64,000 bases of DNA from Micromonospora sp. NBC_01699 (GTDB lineage Bacteria; Actinomycetota; Actinomycetes; Mycobacteriales; Micromonosporaceae): positions 3,534,001-3,598,000 of the forward strand of contig NZ_CP109199.1 of assembly GCF_036250065.1 (NCBI RefSeq), given 5' to 3'. The translations under genes and the position numbers were made by a program. The notes beneath the pieces were generated by a model that saw only the letters and a list, made by a program, of their open reading frames with translations, was not told the DNA's origin and did not search any database. Below, one piece after another: positions 1 through 8,608 of the stretch. The first letter of the stretch is position 1. Every line of letters begins with the position of its first letter.

Positions 1-54
1 GTCCTGCTGGTCCTGGTCCTGGTCGGCCTGATTCCCACCGGGCTGGTGCCCTGA
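1..54 (+). CDS. 3' end of an unrecognised membrane protein (partial)
   Basis: Only the last 17 codons and the TGA stop are inside the window. They read as a Leu/Val-rich hydrophobic stretch ending in a Pro residue, consistent with a terminal membrane helix. The stop overlaps the ATG of the next gene by one base (TGATG), so the two are probably co-transcribed and translationally coupled. No family can be assigned from this fragment. Confidence 0.6.
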   Translation, partial: VLLVLVLVGLIPTGLVP

Positions 55-1241
55 TGACCGCCGACGCCACCCGCACCCCGAACCAGGCTCGCGACACCGA
101 CACCGACACCGGGGCCACCATCGACACCGCCGCCGGGTCCGCCGGGGCCGGTTCGGGTACGTCGTCGACCACGTTCTGGGGCTGGACGGCGCTGGGGCTG
201 CTCGTGGTGCTCGGGTTGGCCGCGCTGACCAGGTACCTCGAACAGAATGTGCCGGTCTTCTTCGAGGACACCGCACTCGACGACATCGCCGGCGCGATCG
301 AGTACCCCGTGTACGCGATCCTGCTCGGCCTGCTCGGCAACGTACTCGTCACGCTGCTCGGGCTGCGGGAGCGGATCGCCGCCGCGTTCCGTACCGAGTT
401 CTTCATCAAGACCGGGCTGGTGCTGCTCGGCGCCTCGATCAACCTCTCGGTCATCGCGAGTGCCGCCGGCCCGGCGATCGGCCAGGCCATCCTGCTGATC
501 GGCGGCGTCTTCCTGTTCACCTGGTGGCTGGCCGGCCGGTTCGGACTGGACGACAAGTTGCGTGCGCTGCTCGCCGCAGCGGTGTCGATCTGCGGGGTGA
601 GCGCGGCCATCGCCGCCGCGGGCGCGGTACGGGCTCGGCGGGAGCAACTGGCGTACACGGCGAGTCTGGTCATCCTCTTCGCCCTGCCGTCGATCTTCAT
701 CCTGCCGTGGCTCGCCGACGTGCTCGGCCTTGAGGACGCCGTCGCCGGTGCCTGGATCGGCGGCAACATCGACACCACCGCGGCGGTCACCGCCGCCGGT
801 GCGCTGGCCGGGGAGGAGGCGCTCCAGATCGCCTCGATCGTCAAGGTCACCCAGAACGCCCTGATGGGCGTCGTGGCGGTGGCGCTCACCGCCTACTTCA
901 CCCTGCGGGTCGAGCGCCAGCCGGGCGCGGCCCGACCCGGTGTCGGTGAGCTCTGGCGGCGCTTCCCCAAGTTCGTGCTCGGCTTCGTCGCCGCGTCGGT
1001 CATCGCCACCTGGTACCTCGACGGTGCCGGCGCGGACGGCAAGGAGGTCATCGGCGTGGTCAACGACCTGAGGGTCTGGTTCCTGATCCTGGCGTTCGTC
1101 AGCATCGGACTGGAGTTCCGGGTCGCGTCGCTGCGGGAGGCGGGTTGGCGGCCGATCGCGGTGTTCGCCAGCGCCACCGTGTTCAACCTGCTGCTGGCGC
1201 TCGGACTGGCCTCCCTGCTGTTCCAGGGCTTCGACGGCTGA
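54..1241 (+). CDS. YeiH/UPF0324-family putative sulfate exporter
   Basis: This is a 395-residue polytopic membrane protein. After an Ala/Thr/Asp-rich N-terminal tail of about 50 residues come roughly ten hydrophobic segments. The family hallmark LVLLGASINLSVI is at about residues 122-134 and a GGNIDTTAAVTAAG stretch at about 238-251. The family (Cons_hypoth698, UPF0324) is annotated as putative sulfate exporters on limited evidence, so the substrate is uncertain. The ATG overlaps the stop of the upstream membrane gene, pointing to an operon entering from the left. A strong hairpin follows the stop codon. Confidence 0.85.
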   Translation: MTADATRTPNQARDTDTDTGATIDTAAGSAGAGSGTSSTTFWGWTALGLLVVLGLAALTRYLEQNVPVFFEDTALDDIAGAIEYPVYAILLGLLGNVLVTLLGLRERIAAAFRTEFFIKTGLVLLGASINLSVIASAAGPAIGQAILLIGGVFLFTWWLAGRFGLDDKLRALLAAAVSICGVSAAIAAAGAVRARREQLAYTASLVILFALPSIFILPWLADVLGLEDAVAGAWIGGNIDTTAAVTAAGALAGEEALQIASIVKVTQNALMGVVAVALTAYFTLRVERQPGAARPGVGELWRRFPKFVLGFVAASVIATWYLDGAGADGKEVIGVVNDLRVWFLILAFVSIGLEFRVASLREAGWRPIAVFASATVFNLLLALGLASLLFQGFDG

Positions 1242-1256
1242 CCGTGCCGGCCGTGG

Positions 1257-1292
1257 CGGCTCGGCGACCGGACCGAACCGGTCGCCGAGCCG
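1257..1292. terminator. Strong stem-loop between convergent genes
   Basis: Bases 1257-1271 and 1278-1292 form a perfect 15-bp G+C-rich stem with a six-base loop (ACCGAA), 16 bases after the YeiH-family stop. There is no T-tract, as is usual for actinobacterial terminators. It lies between the YeiH-type gene and the convergent MFS gene, so it could serve both. Confidence 0.8.
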
Positions 1293-1365
1293 TCGCGGGT
1301 GCGCCGTCGCGGGTGCGGATCGCCGAGCCGCGTACGGGATGGACCGCCGGCCGACGACGGCCGGG

Positions 1366-2751
1366 TCAGTCGCCGACGCGGTTCCCGGCGAGTTGCTGGT
1401 CCGGTTCGAACCGGCCGGCGTCCGCATCCTCGTCGGCCGGCCGCTGCCCGTCCGGTTCCGGCACCACGTCGAGCGGGTGGGCCAGTTCGTCGCGGGGCAT
1501 CCTGGCCAGGATGATCGCCAGTACGGCGACCACCGCCGGCAGCAGACCGGCGATGGCGAACGTGCCGCGCAGGCCGACGGTCGTGCTGACCGGCCCGGCG
1601 ATCGCCATGGACAGCGGCATGAAGATCAGGGAGACGAAGAAGTCCAGGCTGGACACCCGACCGAGCATGTGCGCCGGCACCCGCCGTTGCAGCAGGGTGC
1701 CCCAGATGACCATCGGCGCGGAGAAGCAGAACCCCACCACGAACAGGGCGACGGCGATCAGCCACGGGTCGGTGGCGAAGCCGACCAGTGCCAGCGGCAG
1801 GCAGCCCAGGCCCCAGAGCAGGTTCATGATGGTGAGGTAGCGCCGGGGCATCCGCAGTGCGGCCATGCCCAGCGCGCCGATCGCGCCACCGACCCCGAAC
1901 GCCGCCAGCACCAGCGCGTGCGCGCCGGGTCCGCCGCCGGCCCGGTCCTTGATCGCGAAGGGGACCAGCACCTCGATCGGGCCCATGATCAGCAGGATCA
2001 GCAGCGACGCGAACAGCAGGGTGGCGAGTAGCCACGGCGTCCGCGCCATGTAGAGGAAGCCGTCCCGGAGATCGACCAGGGTGCCCCGTACCGGATGGTC
2101 GGTCCGGGGCGGGCGGTCGCCGCGCAGCGGAGCCGGCCGCAGGGCCAGGAGGAACAGGACACCGGCCGCCTCCAGCAGGGTCACCACGAGCATCGCCGCG
2201 CCCGGCGACCAGGCGGCCACCAGGGCGCTGGCCAGCGCCGGCCCGGCCGCCTGCAAGATCGTCGGCCGGAGCATGCTCTCGACGCCGTTGGCCGCCATCA
2301 GGTCCTCGGTCGGCAGGATCGAGGGGAGCAGCGCGGAGTAGGCCGGGTAGGTGAAGCCGTTTCCGGCGCCGACGAGCAGCGCCACGGCGGCGAGGTGCCA
2401 CAGGTCCAGCAGGTCGGTGAGGGCCAGCGCCGCGACCAGGCCCATGGCCACGGTACGGCTGGCGGCGACCGCCAGCAGGATCCGGCGTTGCGGGATCCGG
2501 TCGGCCAGCACACCGCCCAGCAGTGCGGTGGCCAACATGCCGCCGGCCATCGCGGCGGAGACGAAGGACAGCTCGGACGGGCCGCCACCCATCGCGATGA
2601 CCTGCCACACCAGGGCGATGATCCAGACCCCGCCGGCGAACAGTGACATCGTCACCGAGGCGGCCAGCAGCCGGTACTGGCTGCTGCGGAACGGGCGTAG
2701 CGGGCCGCGCAACCAGCCCGGTCCGGTCGCCTCCGTCGTCGTACTCACCAC
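1366..2751 (-). CDS. MFS transporter of the MFS_3 (EntS-like) exporter type
   Basis: This is a 461-residue major facilitator with about twelve membrane helices. The loop GGVLADRIPQRR (about residues 99-110) is the usual MFS motif A after helix 2, and a second half begins near residue 225. The C-terminal 40 residues are hydrophilic and acidic. This subgroup exports drugs or natural products (EntS exports enterobactin), but nothing here ties it to the siderophore genes 12 kb away and its substrate is unknown. Two consecutive GTG codons could start translation; the first is given, preceded by a G-rich Shine-Dalgarno-like stretch. Confidence 0.8.
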   Translation of the reverse strand: MVSTTTEATGPGWLRGPLRPFRSSQYRLLAASVTMSLFAGGVWIIALVWQVIAMGGGPSELSFVSAAMAGGMLATALLGGVLADRIPQRRILLAVAASRTVAMGLVAALALTDLLDLWHLAAVALLVGAGNGFTYPAYSALLPSILPTEDLMAANGVESMLRPTILQAAGPALASALVAAWSPGAAMLVVTLLEAAGVLFLLALRPAPLRGDRPPRTDHPVRGTLVDLRDGFLYMARTPWLLATLLFASLLILLIMGPIEVLVPFAIKDRAGGGPGAHALVLAAFGVGGAIGALGMAALRMPRRYLTIMNLLWGLGCLPLALVGFATDPWLIAVALFVVGFCFSAPMVIWGTLLQRRVPAHMLGRVSSLDFFVSLIFMPLSMAIAGPVSTTVGLRGTFAIAGLLPAVVAVLAIILARMPRDELAHPLDVVPEPDGQRPADEDADAGRFEPDQQLAGNRVGD

Positions 2752-2896
2752 TTGTCCCCCCGTACGTGCGGTCGTATGCCGCCATCGTGCCGGTAGGGTC
2801 TGACCAAATCGCGCTCTTTCCCCATTCGGAGATCCTGCAACCTCAATGGTTGTTCAGGTCAAGCGGGGAACGCTGGCGGGCGGTCGGTGAGCCGGT

Positions 2897-2931
2897 ACGC
2901 GGCCCGACCCGTGGGTACGGGTGGGCCGCGT
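2897..2931. terminator. Stem-loop downstream of rpmJ
   Basis: ACGCGGCCC plus ACCCGT pairs with ACGGGT plus GGGCCGCGT, giving a 15-bp stem with one bulged G and the loop GGGT. It lies about 40 bases past the rpmJ stop on the minus strand, so it most likely ends the rpmJ transcript before the MFS gene. Confidence 0.7.
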
Positions 2932-2971
2932 CGGTCGATCTCATTGGGGAAATTCCGTTGTGGCGGGCCGG

Positions 2972-3094
2972 TCAGGACTGGCGGCTCTTCCACTTCGGGT
3001 TGGTGCGGTTGATCACGAGCACCCGCCCCCGGCGGCGTACGACTACCGAGCCCGGCCGCTGCTTCATCGACCGCAGTGAACTGCGAACCTTCAT
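2972..3094 (-). CDS. rpmJ: 50S ribosomal protein L36, cysteine-free (zinc-independent) form
   Basis: This 40-residue basic protein begins [15 protein letters not shown] and continues with the [19 protein letters not shown] pattern of bacterial L36. The zinc-binding cysteines and histidine of the classical form are absent, so it belongs to the C-minus paralogue type. In actinobacteria such paralogues are often induced under zinc starvation through Zur (established knowledge). The ATG is preceded by GGAGG at good spacing. It stands alone between a terminator and a short direct repeat, away from the ribosomal operons where the zinc-binding copy normally sits. No convincing Zur box was found upstream by eye. 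Confidence 0.9.
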   Translation of the reverse strand: MKVRSSLRSMKQRPGSVVVRRRGRVLVINRTNPKWKSRQS

Positions 3095-3246
3095 GACTGC
3101 CTCCGTCCGGTTCGAAGGACCCGACCTGTTCGGCCGGTCCGCTCTCGTCAACGCCCCCACCGCTGACAAGATTCCCAGGTGGGAGACGGTGGCAGGTGGT
3201 GTGGGCAGGATGGGATCGGAGGGTGTTTTGTCTGATTTGTCGGGTA

Positions 3247-3292
3247 GTCGTGAGTGCCGGAGAACGGGTGGTCGTGAGTGCCGGAAGACGGG
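3247..3292. repeat. Two tandem 22-bp direct repeats upstream of the NhaA fusion
   Basis: GTCGTGAGTGCCGGAGAACGGG (22 bases, given as GTCGTGAGTGCCGG + AGAACGGG) is repeated with two mismatches at a 24-base period. The second copy ends eight bases before the GTG start of the antiporter gene. It could be a binding site for a regulator or a simple slippage duplication; the sequence does not decide. Confidence 0.6.
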
Positions 3293-3299
3293 ATGACCG

Positions 3300-5189
3300 G
3301 TGACTGATCCCGCTCCGTCCCGGATGGCCGGGCGGACCATTCGGACCCGCGAGGTCACCGCGCCGCTGCGGATGTTCATCCGGACCGAGGCGGGCAGCGC
3401 CGGGGTGCTCGTCGGGGCCATCGTCGCGGCACTGGTCTGGGCGAACCTCGGCGCAGGCTCGTACGAGGCGGTCTGGCGTACCGAGTTCTCGATCCGGCTC
3501 GGCGACTTCGGCACCGCCCACGACCTGCGTACCTGGGTCAACAGCGGACTGATGACGCTGTTCTTCCTGGTGGTGGGCCTGGAGGCGCGCCGGGAATTCG
3601 ACCTCGGCGACCTGCGCGAGCGGCGCCGGTTCGTCCTGCCGTTCACCGCCGGTGTGCTGGGCATGCTGCTCCCGGTGCTGATCTTCCTCCTGGTGAACCG
3701 GGGCGGGCCCGGTGCGCACGGCTGGGGAGTGGCGATGTCGACCGACACCGCGCTCGCGCTCGGTCTGCTCGCCCTGCTCGGCCGCGGCGTACCGGACCAG
3801 GCACGGGTCTTCCTGCTCACCGTCTTCGTGGTGGACGACCTGATAGCGCTGGTGGTGATCGCCGTCGTCTACAGCGACGACATCAGACTGATGCCGATCG
3901 TCATCGCCGTCGCCCTCTTCGGCGTACTGCTCGGCCTGCGTGCCCTCGGGCTCCGGCGCGGCGTCGTCTACGCACCCTTCTGCGTCGCCCTCTGGGCCGC
4001 GCTGCTGACCAGCGGGGTGGACCCGGTGGTGGCCGGGCTCGCCATCGGCCTGACCGCGACGGCCTACTCGCCGCCGCGCGGGGCCCTGGAACGGGCCACC
4101 GGGCTGTTCAAGCTCTTCCGGGAACAGCCGACCGCCGAACTCGCCCGCTCCGCCACCCTCGGCCTGGCCCAGACGCTGTCCCCGAACGACCGGCTGCAAC
4201 GCATGTACCACCCGTGGACGAGCTACCTCATCGTCCCGCTGTTCGGACTGGCGAACGCCGGCATCACCCTCGACGGCGACTTCCTCGCCCGCGCCTTCAC
4301 CTCCCGGGTGACCCTCGGCATCCTGCTCGGGTACGTCATCGGCAAGCCGGTCGCGGTCGTCGCGGTCTCCTGGCTGCTGACCCGACTGACCGCCGGTCGG
4401 ATCCGCCCGGCGGTCGGCTGGGCGGCGGTGCTCGGCAGCGGCACCATCGCCGGCATCGGCTTCACCGTCTCACTGCTGATCGCCACCCTGGCCTTCCACG
4501 GGCCGCAACTCGCCGAGGCGAAGATCGGCGTACTGGCGGCGGCCGCCGTGGCGTCGCTGCTCACCTGGGCCGTGTACCGGGTGACCAACTCGCTGCCCAA
4601 GGCCCGCCGGGCCCGGCTGCTGCTGGGCGAGACCGAACAACTCATCGACCTCATCCCGCCCGTCGACCCGGAGCGGGACCACGTACGCGGGCCGGAGAAC
4701 GCCTCGGTCACGCTGGTCGAGTACGGCGACTTCCAGTGCCCGTACTGCGGACAGGCCGAACCGGTCGTACGCGAACTGCTCACCGACTCCGACCTGCGCT
4801 ACGTCTGGCGTCACCTGCCGCTGGCCGATGTGCACCCGCAGGCACAGCTCGCCGCCGAGGCGGCCGAGGCGGCAGCCGCCCAGGGAGCCTTCTGGCAGAT
4901 GCACAACCTGCTCCTGGACCATCAGGAGCGGTTGCAGATGAACGACCTGCTCGGGTACGCCGACCGGCTCGGCCTCGACCCGGAGCGGTTCCGCAACGAC
5001 CTGATGCTGCACGGGTACGCCGGCCGGGTCGCCCGCGACCTTGAGTCGGCCGACCTGAGCGGTGTCTCCGGCACCCCCACGTTCTTCATCAACGAACAGC
5101 GCCACTACGGGGCGTACGACATCTCAACCCTGACCTCGGCGATCAGGGTCGCCCGCGCCCGAGCCCGGATCGGGGCCCGGCCGAACTGA
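3300..5189 (+). CDS. nhaA: NhaA Na+/H+ antiporter fused to a DsbA-like thioredoxin domain
   Basis: Of the 629 residues, about 1-435 form an NhaA-type antiporter of the cytoplasmic membrane. The adjacent aspartates that bind and translocate cations are D179-D180 in the segment VVDDLIAL. Residues from about 455 form a thioredoxin-fold DsbA/Thioredoxin_4 domain with a CPYC active site (C480, C483) and a GTPTF cis-proline region near residue 600. Escherichia coli NhaA is about 390 residues and lacks this tail. The same fusion is known from other actinobacteria, so this is a family architecture, though the role of the redox domain is not established. The GTG start is used; no other in-frame start is better placed. 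Confidence 0.9.
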   Translation: MTDPAPSRMAGRTIRTREVTAPLRMFIRTEAGSAGVLVGAIVAALVWANLGAGSYEAVWRTEFSIRLGDFGTAHDLRTWVNSGLMTLFFLVVGLEARREFDLGDLRERRRFVLPFTAGVLGMLLPVLIFLLVNRGGPGAHGWGVAMSTDTALALGLLALLGRGVPDQARVFLLTVFVVDDLIALVVIAVVYSDDIRLMPIVIAVALFGVLLGLRALGLRRGVVYAPFCVALWAALLTSGVDPVVAGLAIGLTATAYSPPRGALERATGLFKLFREQPTAELARSATLGLAQTLSPNDRLQRMYHPWTSYLIVPLFGLANAGITLDGDFLARAFTSRVTLGILLGYVIGKPVAVVAVSWLLTRLTAGRIRPAVGWAAVLGSGTIAGIGFTVSLLIATLAFHGPQLAEAKIGVLAAAAVASLLTWAVYRVTNSLPKARRARLLLGETEQLIDLIPPVDPERDHVRGPENASVTLVEYGDFQCPYCGQAEPVVRELLTDSDLRYVWRHLPLADVHPQAQLAAEAAEAAAAQGAFWQMHNLLLDHQERLQMNDLLGYADRLGLDPERFRNDLMLHGYAGRVARDLESADLSGVSGTPTFFINEQRHYGAYDISTLTSAIRVARARARIGARPN

Positions 5190-5210
5190 GCACCGCCGAC
5201 AGCGGCCGGC

Positions 5211-5224
5211 CACCGGCGCCGGTG
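5211..5224. terminator. Palindrome between convergent genes
   Basis: CACCGGCGCCGGTG is a perfect 14-base palindrome in the 54-base gap between the convergent nhaA-fusion and CHAT genes. It could form a short stem in either transcript. It is a weak candidate because the loop must be taken from the stem. Confidence 0.35.
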
Positions 5225-5243
5225 CGGGCGGAATCGCGCCGAC

Positions 5244-8153
5244 TCAGGGGCCGGTGTGGATCAACGAGGCCCACAGCTCGGGCCGGTCGGGCTGCTCCTC
5301 GCGAACCCGGGCCACCGCCCGGTCGAGCGCGTACGCGGCTCCGCTCGCGTCCGGTTCGCCACCCGCGGTGAGGCGCGCGTACACCGCCTCGGCCACCTGT
5401 GCCGCGACCCGGTCCGACACCGCCCACTGGCTGCCGATCACGTGCCGGTAGCCGGCGAGCTGCAACGCCGCGGTCAGGTGGATCGCCTCGTCGGGCAGGT
5501 CCCGCCCACCGGCCGCGGTCCGGCACGCCGACAGGTACGCCAGGTCCGCACCCGCACCCGTACGGGCCGCCAACGTCGAACCGGACGACAGGTCCAACAC
5601 GCTGAGCTGGCCGTCGGCCAGGTGCAGGGCGCTGGCACTCGGGTGGTCGAAGTCCTGCCGGGCATGGCAGGCGAAATGCGCCCAACTGTGCTGACCGAGG
5701 GCGGCCAGGACCGCCGAGGTGGTCGCACCGGACCCGCTGAGCAGGCGTACCCCGGGCAGGTTCGCGCCGACCGCGCGGAGCTCGTCGGCGACCGCCGGCA
5801 GCGGGGCCTGACCGGGCGTCTGGGCCAGGCCGACCGCGAACACCCGCGGTGGCCGGGCCGGCGCGGGCCCGGTCCGGGCCCGCAGCAACGCACCCAGGCT
5901 CGACGTGTACGAGGAGACCACCCGCGCCGCCACGGTCGGCCGGCGCCGGTCACGCAGTTCCTTCCCGGCTCCGTACCGTCCGGCGGCGTGCAGCGGCAAC
6001 ATGGTCAGCGGCCCGGTCGGGCACCACCACACCCGTCGCCGGGCGGCGGATCCGTCGCCCGGCCCCGCCCCGCTTCCGTCGGCCGGTGCCGGGCCGAGGA
6101 TCTCGTCCAGTGCGGCACAGACCGGCTCCGCCAGGGTGTCCCAGAGCCACCGCTGGATCGAGATCAGGGTCTGGCGCAGGTGCGTACGGGCCAGCGGGCC
6201 CCGCCCGGATTCGGCCTCCCGCTGCGCCGCGAGCAGTGCGCCGGCCCGGTTCTGGGCGGTGTCGTGATCCAGCCACGGCAACGGCACCGGGTACACCTCG
6301 GTGGCGGTCACCACGAGCGCGTCGCTGCGCCAGCGGGTGGTGTTGACCAGGATGACCGGCCCGTCGTCGGCGGCCCGCCGCAGCGACTCGAACCGTGGTG
6401 CGGCGAGGAAGTCCTCGAATCCGGGCTGGCGCCGGGCCTCCGCGAGCAGCCGCTCCCAGTGCTCCGCCGACCGCCGCCGGTGGTCCGCCTCGCCGGCCGT
6501 ACCGGAACCCGTCGCGGCGACCGCCAGCCACTCGAAGCCGGCCGGATCGGCGCCGCCGGCCCGGCCACCGGACCAGTCCGCCCCCTCGCCGTCCAGCGCC
6601 CGCCGGGTCTCGTCCAGCCGCGCGGCCAGCTCCGGCGCCGCCACGGCCAGCGCGGACAGGTCGCTGCGGGTCTGCACGGCCTGGGACCAGAGCACCTGAC
6701 GCCCGTGCTCCAACAACTCCACCGCGCGGCGCGGCTGACCCGCGGCGAGCGCCCAGGCCGCCGCCTCCGCGCCCAGCCCGGCCGACTTCGCCAGCCGCTG
6801 CTCCTGCACCGACCGGTCCAACCCGCGCCAGGCCAGCACCGGCAACAGCCCCACCGCCACCGAGTACGCCTCCAGCGCCAGCCCGGCGTCGCCGACGTCG
6901 GTGGCCGCGTTCGCCCAGGCGGTGGCGGCTCCCATCCGTACCTCGATCGGCCCGACCCGCGAACCGACCGCCGAGCGCCACAGCCCAACCGCCGCGTCCA
7001 GATCCACCGGCGCACCCGTGATCATGTGCCGGACCCGGAACGCCGTCGCCAGTACGCTCAACGCCCGGCACCGGTCCGGATCACCGGGAGACAACCCGGC
7101 CAGTGCGGTCCGGCCGATCTCGACGGCCTCGTCCACCCCCACCGGATCCCGGCCGAGACGGGCCCGGACCAGCACCATGTTGGCGAGGTTGGAGCGGTGG
7201 ATCGACAGTTTCGGGTCGTCCGAGGCAGCACCCTCGACGGCCTCCCGGGCGGCCCGCACCGCCGCCTCGACATGCCCGCCGGAGTCACCGCTGAGGAAGT
7301 GTCCGAACAGCACCACCGCGTGGTTGGCCAGGAACTGCGACCTCATCCGCGGGTACGCCGGCAGCGTCGTGACCACCTCGCGGCTGGTACGGGTCGCCTC
7401 CTCCAGATCCGCCGCCGGCCCGCCGCGCATGTGCCGCTGCCACAGCGCGTGTGCGAGGTTGGCCTGCACCATCACCCGCTCGATGTGCTCGGCCGGCAAC
7501 CCGGCCAGCATGACCCGGCCCAACTCGACCGCCTCGTCGGCGTCGCCCATCCGGCCGAGTGCCATGAACCTGCTGATCAGGCAGGTTGTCAGCATGCCCT
7601 GGCTGACCAGCAGACCGACCGGGTCGTCCACCGTGGCCACCGCCGCCCTGGTCAGCCGTACCGCCTCGTCGAGGTCGGCGAGCTGGCCGAACCGGGCGTA
7701 CCGCAGCCGGCGGGCGTTGCCGAGGTTGCGCAGCCCGCCGGCCCGGTCCTGCGGGCTCGCCGTCGCGCCGGCCACGGCCGCCGCACCCTGCCGCAGTGCC
7801 TCGTCGAGATCGGCTAGCTGGCCGGTCGCCTCGTGCCGCTGACACAGCGTCCAGCAGAGCTGCGACCGGGCCAGCGACTCGATCGGGTCGCCGGGCGAGG
7901 CGAGGTCCACCGCGGCCCGCGCGACGTCGACGGCGTGGTCCAGGGTGGTCAGCGGATCGGACTCGCGTACCCGCAGCACGATCAGCTCGGCCATCACCAC
8001 CAGTGCGACCGGGCGCGCGGGGTCGCTCTCCGGCACCCGCCGCAGCAGGTCCTCGGCCAACGACATGGCCGTCAGGTCCCGCCGCTGCCGGTAGTGTTCG
8101 AGCAGTTCGAGGGCACGATCGACGGGATCGTCGGGTTCCTCCGGCACGGGCAT
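5244..8153 (-). CDS. TPR-repeat protein with C-terminal CHAT (caspase-like) protease domain
   Basis: This is a 969-residue protein. About residues 1-500 are alpha-helical repeats of the TPR type, with recurring phrases such as DLDEALRL and AVELGR. The C-terminal 260 residues are a CHAT domain. The predicted catalytic dyad is the His of HFACHARQ (about residue 831) and the Cys of YLSACRTAAG (about residue 875), followed by LAGYRHVIGSQWAVSD. CHAT proteins are caspase-like peptidases often linked to conflict or signalling systems, as in type III-E CRISPR Craspase and other TPR-CHAT effectors. I choose the ATG at 8153, not a TTG at 8189, because TTGACG-N18-TCTACT sits just upstream and would give a leaderless mRNA. 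It diverges from the small Cys-protein gene. Confidence 0.85.
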   Translation of the reverse strand: MPVPEEPDDPVDRALELLEHYRQRRDLTAMSLAEDLLRRVPESDPARPVALVVMAELIVLRVRESDPLTTLDHAVDVARAAVDLASPGDPIESLARSQLCWTLCQRHEATGQLADLDEALRQGAAAVAGATASPQDRAGGLRNLGNARRLRYARFGQLADLDEAVRLTRAAVATVDDPVGLLVSQGMLTTCLISRFMALGRMGDADEAVELGRVMLAGLPAEHIERVMVQANLAHALWQRHMRGGPAADLEEATRTSREVVTTLPAYPRMRSQFLANHAVVLFGHFLSGDSGGHVEAAVRAAREAVEGAASDDPKLSIHRSNLANMVLVRARLGRDPVGVDEAVEIGRTALAGLSPGDPDRCRALSVLATAFRVRHMITGAPVDLDAAVGLWRSAVGSRVGPIEVRMGAATAWANAATDVGDAGLALEAYSVAVGLLPVLAWRGLDRSVQEQRLAKSAGLGAEAAAWALAAGQPRRAVELLEHGRQVLWSQAVQTRSDLSALAVAAPELAARLDETRRALDGEGADWSGGRAGGADPAGFEWLAVAATGSGTAGEADHRRRSAEHWERLLAEARRQPGFEDFLAAPRFESLRRAADDGPVILVNTTRWRSDALVVTATEVYPVPLPWLDHDTAQNRAGALLAAQREAESGRGPLARTHLRQTLISIQRWLWDTLAEPVCAALDEILGPAPADGSGAGPGDGSAARRRVWWCPTGPLTMLPLHAAGRYGAGKELRDRRRPTVAARVVSSYTSSLGALLRARTGPAPARPPRVFAVGLAQTPGQAPLPAVADELRAVGANLPGVRLLSGSGATTSAVLAALGQHSWAHFACHARQDFDHPSASALHLADGQLSVLDLSSGSTLAARTGAGADLAYLSACRTAAGGRDLPDEAIHLTAALQLAGYRHVIGSQWAVSDRVAAQVAEAVYARLTAGGEPDASGAAYALDRAVARVREEQPDRPELWASLIHTGP

Positions 8154-8189
8154 TCGACCAGTAGATTGAACGGTGCGTGTTAACGTCAA
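8154..8189 (-). promoter_or_regulatory. Leaderless promoter for the CHAT gene, overlapping the divergent gene's promoter
   Basis: On the minus strand TTGACG (8189-8184), an 18-base spacer and TCTACT (8165-8160) end six bases before the ATG at 8153. On the plus strand TAGATT (8162-8167) is a candidate -10 box for the opposite gene. The two -10 elements overlap, so the two transcripts may be mutually exclusive or jointly controlled. Confidence 0.5.
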
Positions 8190-8215
8190 GACCCTTCGTC
8201 GAGGGAGTCCCTACA

Positions 8216-8608
8216 GTGGATCGTTCGCTCGCGGTGACCGAGCGGGGGGCGCTGGCCCACCTCTGCACCCACCTGCCGGCCTACCGGGACCTGGCCGAGG
8301 CGGGCTCGTGGTCCGAGGACCTGGACTGGTGGATCGGAAAGGTCCGTGACGGCGGCTCGGCGGTCGACGCCTGCCGCGAGCTCGGTCTGCTCGACGGCGA
8401 AGCGGACACCGACGGAGCCGTCTCCCGGGGGCCCGACACTCCGAGTAGCACCGGTGGGCGACTCGTCGGGCTCTCCGACGTGGTCCTGACCGGCCAGTAC
8501 CGTTGCCCCTCCGGCCGCTGCGCCCGCCGGGGCCAACGCGACGACCGCGGCCGTACGCCGGTCTGCGAACTGTCCGGGGTGACCATGTCGTTCCACGCCG
8601 ACGCGTGA
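8216..8608 (+). CDS. Small Cys-motif protein next to the CHAT gene
   Basis: This is a 130-residue protein of no family I can name. The first half is helical and rich in Trp and acidic residues. The C-terminal part has a C-x4-C element (YRCPSGRC), then RTPVCELSGVTM, which looks like a degenerate zinc-ribbon or knuckle with three visible cysteines. The GTG at 8216 is chosen because GAGGGAG precedes it. Its TGA overlaps the GTG of the next gene (GTGA), so the two are translationally coupled. Position beside a CHAT protease suggests an adaptor or regulator, which is inference only. Confidence 0.6.
   Translation: MDRSLAVTERGALAHLCTHLPAYRDLAEAGSWSEDLDWWIGKVRDGGSAVDACRELGLLDGEADTDGAVSRGPDTPSSTGGRLVGLSDVVLTGQYRCPSGRCARRGQRDDRGRTPVCELSGVTMSFHADA

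Noticed and set aside
1366-2751. MFS exporter as part of the siderophore system (EntS analogue)
   Set aside because: It is 12 kb away, has no iron box, and the locus already carries its own ABC exporter pair.
893-2785. 630-codon minus-strand frame over the MFS gene
   Set aside because: Low-complexity shadow; the 1366-2751 frame has clear MFS helices and motif A.
8177-8215. Earlier ATG start for the small Cys protein
   Set aside because: It would place the start within the divergent promoter region. GTG 8216 has GAGGGAG at correct spacing.
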